Below the pieces are notes generated by a model. That model had not been told where the DNA came from. It made no database searches and saw only the letters and a list, made by a program, of their open reading frames with translations. Both the position numbers and the translations under genes were made by a program. 64,000 nucleotides of DNA from JAKVCB01 sp963578605 (GTDB taxonomy: Bacteria > Planctomycetota > Planctomycetia > Pirellulales > Lacipirellulaceae). This document shows positions 16,113 to 23,512 of the stretch, piece by piece (the stretch's first letter is position 1; each line of letters starts with the position of its first letter). Where the stretch lies: contig CAUZEA010000021.1 of NCBI GenBank assembly GCA_963578605.1, positions 3,793 to 67,792 on the forward strand, read 5' to 3'.

Positions 16113-18267
16113 CGGTTTAGCGAGTGAACTGAGTGTCTTTGTCACAACGTGAAGATGAAGATTGAGAGTGAGCTATGCAAGTTAGCAACTGGATAAGCAG
16201 CGTTTGGAGAGGTCTGGCAGGTTTGGTGGTTGGCGTTTTGGTGGTTGCTGTAGTGGTGGCAATATTGGCCGCGCAATCGGCCGTGGCAATCACCACCATT
16301 TGGAGCGGTTCCTCGACTGGTGGCGTATTCAATGATGACGCAAACTGGACTAATGCTTCACCGGGCGATAACCTTCCGCCTCCGAACGGGGCCAATGACC
16401 TGGCCATCTTCAATACCAGTGTTGATGGGACGATCACGTTTGACGCCGATGCGGATCATTATCGCATGATGGCCCAAAATCCCGGAGGAACAATCGCTTT
16501 TGACACGGGCGATCACAAGTGGACAATGGGCAGCTATTTCCTGGTCGGCGCTGAAAGTGCTCCCGGCTTTCCCAAGATCCGGCACATCGGTGGTGAAATT
16601 CAAGCCGAGTTTCTCCTGTTCGGCAGCAACGAGACAAGCCCCAATCCCTTGTTCGAATTGACCGGCAGCACCACACATTTTCACACCACACGTGGCAGTG
16701 GTGGGTATCAGATCGGTCTCGGCCCGGTCGTCGATGGCGCTACGATGCTGGTCCATAACGGGGCCAGCATGACCGCTGATGGCCAGGTCATTATTGGTTT
16801 GCAGGGCTCCAGTAATAGTAAGTTGACCATCGACGGCGCGGGGGCAGAGCTTGTTGCTGGAAACTGCCTCTGCGTTGGGCACACCGGAGCTGCATGGGGG
16901 ACCAATGCCACCAACAACCAGGCCGAGATCATCAACGGGGCAACCGCTGTTGCATCCCACATACTCATGGCGATCACCCCTGAGGCGCCCAACAACACCC
17001 TTACCGTCTCGGGTGCCGGGTCGAAGCTCACGCTCGAACGTGGTCGTGAGTCCAATGTCGGAATGGCGGGCAATAACAACCTGTTTCAAATTGACAACGG
17101 TGCCGTAGTTGACGGCGGCGCCTACTTCGTTCTCGGCCGGGAGACCTCCAGCAATAACAACCAGATCCTGCTCGACGATGGTAGCCTTACCGGTACTGGC
17201 ATCGAGATCAGGCGCGGAAACGTCACCGTCACTAATGGATCGGTTGATCTGAACCAGTTCTACAACGAGGACGACGAGATTTGGGAAGGGGGTGGCATCA
17301 TTGCCATCGACGCGGGAACGTCAAGCTTCACTTTCAACAACGGAACCGTTCACAGCGTCAATGCGGATATCAACAATGGAGAGGCCTTCACGATTGGAGA
17401 TGGAGGTTCTGCCACTTACTTCATGAAAACAGGTAGCGATGGCAACCGGGGCACGCACTCCTTTGCCGACGGCGTGTCGCTCAGTTCCAACGCAGTTCTT
17501 TCGGGCGACGGCAACATCGCGGGAGATGTCAGCGGCACCGCCGGTGCCCTGGTTGAGGTGGGGGAATCGACAGGCCTGATCAACGTGAACGGTGCCTGGG
17601 ACAACACAGGTGTCGACATCGGCCTGGAACTCGCAGACCTCTCGACATCTTTGGTTCCCGGCGAGGAGCATGACCGGCTCGACATCACGGGGGTCTTTAC
17701 GCATGGGGGGTCGGTCACGATCGATATTTCCGGGTACGTGGCCCCGTCGTCTCAACCGCTGAAGTTGATTGGCTGGGGTGGTCAGGCAGGTAACAGCAGC
17801 GATACGTCGGTGTCGTTCGTGGGAGGCGGTCCGCTGCCGGTTGAGTATCTGAGTGACGGCCTCTACGTGACTTTGGACACGGTGGAACTGACTGGCGATT
17901 ACAACGGCGATGGCACGGTCAATGCGGCGGACTACACGATTTGGGCTGACACTCTTGGTGAGACCGTGGTCCCAGGCACCGGTGCCGACGGTGTTGATGA
18001 CGGATTTATTGACAAGTTGGATTACGAACTCTGGAAAGACCACTTCGGTTCCACGATCGGTGCTGCCAGCGGGTCGAGCTTGTCCGACCAGTCTGCGGTT
18101 CCCGAGCCGGCGGGGTGGGTTCTCTGTTTGGGCCTGGCGGTAGTTGGAAACGCCCGCGCGGCACGGCGGCACCTGCTGAAAAATATCGACCACCTCAAGA
18201 ACTTTTGTGGTTAAGCAGGCAGTAGAAACACAATAATGGAAAAAAAATCACGAGGGACGCCCGACAG
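15998..18267 (+). repeat. Tandem duplication unit, copy B (~2.27 kb)
   Basis: Second copy of the unit. It begins with the truncated lipoprotein 3' end and ends inside the intact Tat-exported gene. Similarity to copy A stops at the codons after RGTPDS. Confidence 0.9.
16175..18214 (+). CDS. PEP-CTERM exoprotein with dockerin-like repeats, paralogue B
   Basis: Near-duplicate of the preceding PEP-CTERM gene with the same architecture: Sec leader, long Gly/Asn-rich strand region, two dockerin-like loops (GDYNGDGTVNAADY, GADGVDDGFIDKLDYELW) and a PEP-CTERM tail (AVPEPAGWVLCLGLAVVG). By eye about 30 residues differ in 679. Differences cluster in the first 300 residues and the last 70, while the middle is identical. 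At residues near 287 it reads LERGRESNVGMAG, matching paralogue C (LLRGRESSVGMAG) on the other strand and not its tandem partner, which indicates recombination among paralogues. Function beyond an exported surface protein is unknown. Confidence 0.85.
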   Translation: MQVSNWISSVWRGLAGLVVGVLVVAVVVAILAAQSAVAITTIWSGSSTGGVFNDDANWTNASPGDNLPPPNGANDLAIFNTSVDGTITFDADADHYRMMAQNPGGTIAFDTGDHKWTMGSYFLVGAESAPGFPKIRHIGGEIQAEFLLFGSNETSPNPLFELTGSTTHFHTTRGSGGYQIGLGPVVDGATMLVHNGASMTADGQVIIGLQGSSNSKLTIDGAGAELVAGNCLCVGHTGAAWGTNATNNQAEIINGATAVASHILMAITPEAPNNTLTVSGAGSKLTLERGRESNVGMAGNNNLFQIDNGAVVDGGAYFVLGRETSSNNNQILLDDGSLTGTGIEIRRGNVTVTNGSVDLNQFYNEDDEIWEGGGIIAIDAGTSSFTFNNGTVHSVNADINNGEAFTIGDGGSATYFMKTGSDGNRGTHSFADGVSLSSNAVLSGDGNIAGDVSGTAGALVEVGESTGLINVNGAWDNTGVDIGLELADLSTSLVPGEEHDRLDITGVFTHGGSVTIDISGYVAPSSQPLKLIGWGGQAGNSSDTSVSFVGGGPLPVEYLSDGLYVTLDTVELTGDYNGDGTVNAADYTIWADTLGETVVPGTGADGVDDGFIDKLDYELWKDHFGSTIGAASGSSLSDQSAVPEPAGWVLCLGLAVVGNARAARRHLLKNIDHLKNFCG

Positions 18268-19240
18268 CACACCAGGCTCGTCACGGCGTTCGTTCATCGC
18301 CGCCTCAGGCGCCGCGGCTTTAATGGGCCATGCGGCACGGTCACTTGGAGGTTCTGAGGTGAAGACATCGAGTTCAAACGTCGATCAAGCGATTTATTTT
18401 CCTGGCTCGTTCCTTCACTGCTCGCCCTCGGATTCCGGTATCTGGGTGCGCGTCCAGATGGAGTGCTATGGTCGGTTGACGGATGTGGCAACCGGCCAGA
18501 CCGATGAGTACGTACTCGGTGTGATGGCCAAAACGGGGCTCACGACCGATGCCCAAACCGGCCAGGTCGGGCCGGGATACGATTACTGGATCATCTTCTC
18601 GAAGACCCATGTGTTCACAAAACGTTCCCACACGTCGGCGTATTTCAACAATCCCACGGTGCTCGAACACAAGAACTTTGGCGAGGCGAACTGGCGTGTT
18701 CGGCAAGTACCTGCCGAGCCACTGCAATCGGTGCCTGACGTCCGCAGGGCGCTTGAGAACTGGCAGGAATTGACCGCGCGAACAACGTTTACCAGTGACG
18801 ATGGCGAAACGCGATTCAGTGTCGAATACCCAGTGAAATGGGCTGACTTCATGTTGAACTCGACGGGCTTCCGCGTCGAAACCGGGCCGGTTTTTCTGCT
18901 AAATCCCAACAAACTGCGCGTCGGCCAGGTACCCGACGTCGCCGACTTTCAATGGGCGTATTTTGACTACCGCACGTTTGACAAGGTGCACTGTTTGCAG
19001 GAGCGACCTACCTCAATTTTTGAGGGTGCCACCTTCACGCCACCTACGGAACATAGCAGGCAGTTCCGCAAGAACCCAGCTCTTACCGAACCACAGATGG
19101 ATCAGCTGCGAGATGTTCTCTTCTCCGAAAAGCGTATTACGCTGCCAGCTGAATCAGTGACAAACCTGTTGTCGACAGATCATTACTCGCAGAAGGAGGA
19201 GGTGGGCGCAACGACCGAAATGTACGCACTGGCGGACTAA
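18236..19240 (+). CDS. Tat-exported protein of unknown function
   Basis: A twin-arginine leader (SSRRSFIAASGAAALMGHA, residues about 16-34) precedes about 290 residues. The mature part looks like a compact mixed alpha/beta protein with segments such as YFPGSFLHCSPSDSGIWVRVQ, DYWIIFSKTHVFTKR and WADFMLNSTGFRVE (each visible in the translation); no known catalytic motif was recognised. Tat export suggests that it folds, possibly with a cofactor, before secretion. It directly follows the duplicated PEP-CTERM gene with about 20 bases between, so it is probably co-transcribed. Its first codons were copied to 15966. I do not recognise the family. Confidence 0.75.
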   Translation: MEKKSRGTPDSTPGSSRRSFIAASGAAALMGHAARSLGGSEVKTSSSNVDQAIYFPGSFLHCSPSDSGIWVRVQMECYGRLTDVATGQTDEYVLGVMAKTGLTTDAQTGQVGPGYDYWIIFSKTHVFTKRSHTSAYFNNPTVLEHKNFGEANWRVRQVPAEPLQSVPDVRRALENWQELTARTTFTSDDGETRFSVEYPVKWADFMLNSTGFRVETGPVFLLNPNKLRVGQVPDVADFQWAYFDYRTFDKVHCLQERPTSIFEGATFTPPTEHSRQFRKNPALTEPQMDQLRDVLFSEKRITLPAESVTNLLSTDHYSQKEEVGATTEMYALAD

Positions 19241-19965
19241 GGGAACCGTTCGATCTCCTGATTCTTATGAACCGATTTCAACAGCGAAGAAGCTCATTTG
19301 GATTGTGCCCGAGAGCAATCGTTGTGGGTACCGTTGATCGGTAGTATCGGGAACTGACGGGACTGAACAAGCTGTTGACTCTTTCCTCTTGGCTGCCCCA
19401 CCTGGGTTGTCCAGGAGCGTGCTTCGTCTATCTGTTTTTCCTGATGGGGGGCGAAGACGTTACCGGGGTTACCATTCGGAGTGGTCCAGTCGGTATGATG
19501 TGGCTCATGTTCTCTCGAGAGGTTCATCCGGCATTTTTATGCTGTTATTACCGAGCGGCAACCAACGTGCCTGGAGAACAACCTGGCTGGAGATGTCGGG
19601 TGGTTCCGTCGTACCAGCTATACAGGCAACGAAGTCCCCACATTCTGCACGAAGTTTTACAATACACGGCTGCAGTGCAACCTACCTGCCGTTCACTGGA
19701 TCCGGTGGAAGTCTGCTTTCCTACCCGCTTGGCAGACGCGAATTCACGACACGCCCCGACGCCTTCGGCAAACGAACTAGGGACTTTGGCGGGAAAATTT
19801 GCCCATGGAGACGGGAAGTTGTGTAGATTCTTGCCAGTTTGGTAGCCATTCGCGGTAATACCCACCGCCATTTCGGGTTTGTTGGTAAAATAGGGTGTAG
19901 CCTTCTATCCTCCGATTGCCATCGGAACTTGTCGCAATCTTTACGCTCCACCTCAGGAATAAACT
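19241..19965. other. Intergenic region, 0.7 kb, with dispersed repeat
   Basis: Open frames exist on both strands, but none has a convincing start, motif or homologous look. Apart from the second copy of the 34-bp repeat, I see nothing definable. It must contain the promoter of the hydrolase gene that follows. Confidence 0.5.
19547..19580. repeat. 34-bp dispersed repeat, copy 2
   Basis: Identical by eye to 492-525 and in the same orientation. Like copy 1, it lies in a spacer upstream of a plus-strand secreted-protein gene. Confidence 0.75.
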
Positions 19966-22353
19966 GTGGAAAATCGCGTAAAAACCAGCTGCCGTCTTCG
20001 AAAACTTCAACTGGAAGTCCTTGAGCCGCGGCTCGCGCTCTCGGGCGATCCCATCGTACTTGATCCGGATGAAGTGAGTTGGGATTCGGTCCTCAACCTC
20101 ACGGCCGCTGAATTCGCAGACGACTTTAGCACCCGCCAGGCCGACAATATCCTGATCGACATCGAAGTAAATGAGGTTAATGGCCAGCAGCTTTTAAGCG
20201 GTGTGTGGCAGCAAAACGTTGATGGCCGTCTGTGGGCCAGTTATTACCAGATGACCGGCAGCCAGTTCAGCAACAATTCAACACAGTACGGTGATAACGG
20301 CTACCGTCTGATCGACCAGGAGAGCTATATCCTGAGTGGTCAGCAGTATTTCGCGGCAATCTGGATCCAGAACCTGGAAGGATATGGATGGGCCTCGTCC
20401 CAAAATTTAACAAGCTCTGATTTTTCTGACCGGCTCGATCAATACCAAGACAACCATATCCTGATCGACTTCGAGGCGTACACGGTCGGCAATTCAACCC
20501 AGTACGCCGATGCTTGGGTCGAAAACGAAGAGAATTTCCAGTGGATTTTACGTCGTGACCGGACCACGGCTCAGTTGGCAACTGATTATGGCCGATACGA
20601 AGTCCTCTACCGCCTCCACGATCTTGAGTCTTACCAGGTTGATGGAGAGCAGCGTTATGCCGCTATTTGGATCAAAAACCCTGATGGCCGCGACTGGGGA
20701 GCAGTTCGAGACATGGACACCCAGGACTACGTGAACCAGTCGCGCCGTTACCAGGATTTGGGTTATCGTCTCACCGATTATGAACCGTATGAAACGAGCG
20801 ATGGCACTCGCTACGCCGGTGTGTGGCGGCAGAACACAGACCGCCCCGACTGGTATCTACGTTCTACCGTGGACGGCATCGCCGACGCACACGTTACCGA
20901 GCACAACATTGCGGGGTTGAGCGTTGCGATTGTTTACCAGGACGAGGTCCGGTACATGCGTGGCTTCGGGCACCAGAACATCGCCAATGACGTATGGTAT
21001 TCGGCTCACACCATAAACCGGCTTGCGTCGGTAAGTAAGGCGGTCGGCGGTGTATTACTGCTAAAGCTGGGCGCGCAGGGCGAGATTGATCCCTCGGCTG
21101 CTACCAGCACCTATGTTGCTGCAATGCCAGCTCATCACACGCACACGCTGGCGCAGCTCACTTCAAATCGCGGGGGTGTCGGTCACTATTCAGACCTTGG
21201 CCTGGGAACAGTATACACCCAGTACGATACGGCGCTTGCAGCAGGTGAATTGTTTTGGGATGAGCCGCTGCTCTCGATTCCCGGGACAATTTACGACTAC
21301 AGCACGCATGGTTACACACTGCTGGGTGCTGGGATCGAGGGTGCCACTGGTGAGGCTATCGACGATGTGCTGTTTGGCGAGTTGGGCAGTGGACTTGGAT
21401 TGCCAACTTTAAAAGCGGAGGATCGGAGCGTAGCGAACGAGTTCCGCACCACGCTTTACAACACCAACAATACCGAAGCCACCCCCGACAACATCAGCTG
21501 GAAACTCCTCGGTGGTGGCGTGGAAGCGTCTGCCTACGACCTGGTTCGTTTCTCGTCGATGCTGATGGGTGGTGAGATCTTATCTGGCGAAGCCCTCGAG
21601 CAGCTCTGGACCGTTCCCCCTCCCAACGTGTCGTACGCCATGGGCTGGTCGGTTGGTACGTTACAAGGTGAATTCTCAATACGAAAAGATGGTTCCCAGC
21701 TTGGCGCAAACACTTATGTGCGGCTCTTCCCTGAACTCGAACTTGGAGTTGTGGTACTGGCCAATCGTCGAAACTCCGAACCTGGAGACCTGTCGAGAGA
21801 TATTGCCAATGCAATCTTGCCAAACCTGCCAAGGATTTATGGTGACTTTAATTCGGATAACAATGTCGACGCGGCTGACTACACCGTTTACCGGGATACT
21901 TCCACCAGCACAACCGACCTGCGTGCCGATGCCGACGGCAACGGGGTTATCGGACCGGAAGACTACAGCGTATGGCGACAAAACTTTGGGTTGAACCTCT
22001 TATCGATGTCGCTAGCTACGGCAAGCCAGGCGATTGATCTGCAAGCTGAACCCGAAGTCGATTTCGATCTCCAACAAACCGCTGAGCGCCCAATTGCCGC
22101 TACGATTTTCTACGCGGCCAGCGATAAAGGTTTGGCCGCGGCAACCGCCAGCGTGGTCAACTTGGGCACGGAACGTGCTGTTGCACAGGACACCAGTGGC
22201 GACCTGCTACTTGTGCTCGATGCGGCGTTTGCTCAATCTCCCGGCGAGTTAAGCGAAGAAGGCAATGACTTCGTCGGTGATCGTGTGGACCGGGGGCGGA
22301 ACGGTGGCGAACTGGCTGACTTTGTGGGTGAAGCACTCGCGAGTGGCATTTAA
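19966..22353 (+). CDS. LEPR-leader exported serine hydrolase: tandem-repeat domain + beta-lactamase fold + dockerin
   Basis: The N-terminus carries the planctomycete-type leader LQLEVLEPRLALSG (LEPR-xLL). Residues about 35-300 are four to five repeats of about 52 residues with a Y-x-x-I/V-W-x-x-N core (YFAAIWIQN, YAAIWIKN, YAGVWRQN). These resemble the bacterial tandem repeat domain found with polyglycine-hydrolase-like enzymes. A class C beta-lactamase/DD-peptidase-type domain follows: SxxK is Ser355-VS-Lys358, the second motif is Tyr445-S-T, and the third is Lys574-D-G-S. Two dockerin-like loops lie near 612-665 (GDFNSDNNVDAADY, ADGNGVIGPEDY). It is probably a secreted serine hydrolase or peptidase; the substrate is unknown. 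Start is GTG. A hydrophilic, acidic tail ends the protein. Confidence 0.75.
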   Translation: MENRVKTSCRLRKLQLEVLEPRLALSGDPIVLDPDEVSWDSVLNLTAAEFADDFSTRQADNILIDIEVNEVNGQQLLSGVWQQNVDGRLWASYYQMTGSQFSNNSTQYGDNGYRLIDQESYILSGQQYFAAIWIQNLEGYGWASSQNLTSSDFSDRLDQYQDNHILIDFEAYTVGNSTQYADAWVENEENFQWILRRDRTTAQLATDYGRYEVLYRLHDLESYQVDGEQRYAAIWIKNPDGRDWGAVRDMDTQDYVNQSRRYQDLGYRLTDYEPYETSDGTRYAGVWRQNTDRPDWYLRSTVDGIADAHVTEHNIAGLSVAIVYQDEVRYMRGFGHQNIANDVWYSAHTINRLASVSKAVGGVLLLKLGAQGEIDPSAATSTYVAAMPAHHTHTLAQLTSNRGGVGHYSDLGLGTVYTQYDTALAAGELFWDEPLLSIPGTIYDYSTHGYTLLGAGIEGATGEAIDDVLFGELGSGLGLPTLKAEDRSVANEFRTTLYNTNNTEATPDNISWKLLGGGVEASAYDLVRFSSMLMGGEILSGEALEQLWTVPPPNVSYAMGWSVGTLQGEFSIRKDGSQLGANTYVRLFPELELGVVVLANRRNSEPGDLSRDIANAILPNLPRIYGDFNSDNNVDAADYTVYRDTSTSTTDLRADADGNGVIGPEDYSVWRQNFGLNLLSMSLATASQAIDLQAEPEVDFDLQQTAERPIAATIFYAASDKGLAAATASVVNLGTERAVAQDTSGDLLLVLDAAFAQSPGELSEEGNDFVGDRVDRGRNGGELADFVGEALASGI

Positions 22354-22452
22354 CACATCCCCGCACAACCGCGCCTGCTGCCCGATTTTCCCTCGCCCCT
22401 TCTTGGTTGACACACGACCCTTCCGCGACCCGAATTTGTGCGCAGCTGGTGA

Positions 22453-23346
22453 TTACGGGGTTTCTGGTTCGCTCGCCGTATCGATTTCGATGTCGGTGGG
22501 GGTGTCACCTTCGATGGCTACCGCCAGCGTTTCTCGACCCGCAATATCGGTTAAGTCCAAGCGAATCGTTGGATCGGCGTTGGCCACGTCGTCGGCGGAG
22601 TCTGTCTCTGGAGTCGTGTCCTCGTCACGCGCCACAGAATCTTCGCCTTCGAAATCGGTTGCCTCGAACTGGATCTCAGCCGGAAACGCGCTTTCGGTGG
22701 CGTCGGCACGGTGGTCACCATGATGAGGGTGTTTTCGTCGGTGGCATGCTTCACCATCGCACTGGGCCGCGCGGCACGATGGGCACTTGCAGGGCTGGGC
22801 ATGGTGGTGCCGGGCATGGTGTCGCTGGGCAGTGTGCGGCCCCTTCGGTGGGTGGAACCCCGAGCGATGATGTGGACCAGGGCCGGGGTGTGAGCCCGCA
22901 TGGTGCGGCGGCGGTCCACCGGGATGGTAATAGTGATGATGCACGTGCACGATCGTTTGCGTTCCTGGGCGACCATGTGGTCCGCGAGCCCATTTGGTTC
23001 GCGACTTGTGTTTTTCAGGTTTTCGCGCCTTCCGATCACCATCGCGATGCGGAACTGGACGATGTGATTCTCCCGGATGCTTTGGTCTGGCGTGTCGCTC
23101 CCGTTCATGACGCATGCGTTTCATAGCATGCTTCAGTCTGGCCGCAGCTCCCTCGAACTCTTCTCTCGAAATCGTTCCGTTCCCATCGTTATCGACCCGG
23201 TCAAATATGGCATCCCCGCGCTGATCTCCTCGCTTATCGTCTCCCTTTTCGTCATCCGTCAGCGCTGGTCTGGCACATAAAAATGCCAGTAGCAGGGCAC
23301 CCGCACTGGCAGACACAAATCCGATTGCTCGATAGTTGGAAAACAT
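22453..23346 (-). CDS. Exported His-rich EF-hand protein
   Basis: The start at 23346 has a strong GGAGGA Shine-Dalgarno; an upstream ATG at 23385 is unlikely. A signal peptide (IGFVSASAGALLLAFLCARPALT) is followed by one EF-hand loop, FDRVDNDGNGTISREEF (about residues 46-62). Then comes a long His/Pro/Arg/Lys-rich region (HVHHHYYHPGGPPPHH, HHARHHHAQP) with a CKCPSCRAAQC cysteine cluster, and a very acidic tail. The make-up suggests periplasmic or surface binding of calcium and of transition metals such as zinc, copper or nickel. No enzyme domain is visible. It stands alone between two convergent or unrelated genes. Confidence 0.7.
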   Translation of the reverse strand: MFSNYRAIGFVSASAGALLLAFLCARPALTDDEKGDDKRGDQRGDAIFDRVDNDGNGTISREEFEGAAARLKHAMKRMRHERERHARPKHPGESHRPVPHRDGDRKARKPEKHKSRTKWARGPHGRPGTQTIVHVHHHYYHPGGPPPHHAGSHPGPGPHHRSGFHPPKGPHTAQRHHARHHHAQPCKCPSCRAAQCDGEACHRRKHPHHGDHRADATESAFPAEIQFEATDFEGEDSVARDEDTTPETDSADDVANADPTIRLDLTDIAGRETLAVAIEGDTPTDIEIDTASEPETP

Positions 23347-23512
23347 GATTTCTCCTCCAAGGTCAGGAAAGGCAAATGTCCGCAATGGACCGTCGCGAGT
23401 AAAACAAGAACACGTAAACTAGTTTAACAACTAGGAGTAGGCCATGATTGCAAAAATAAGGCAAGAATTGAAAGACCAGAATTGAGTCTCGGACAGCCCA
23501 ACCCGGGACAGG

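Noticed and set aside
14087..17089. Long open frames on the minus strand opposite the PEP-CTERM genes (about 240-290 codons)
   Set aside because: They occur at the same place in both duplicated copies because of the GC-rich codon pattern of the real genes, have no start signal or family motif, and lie opposite genes with full domain architecture.
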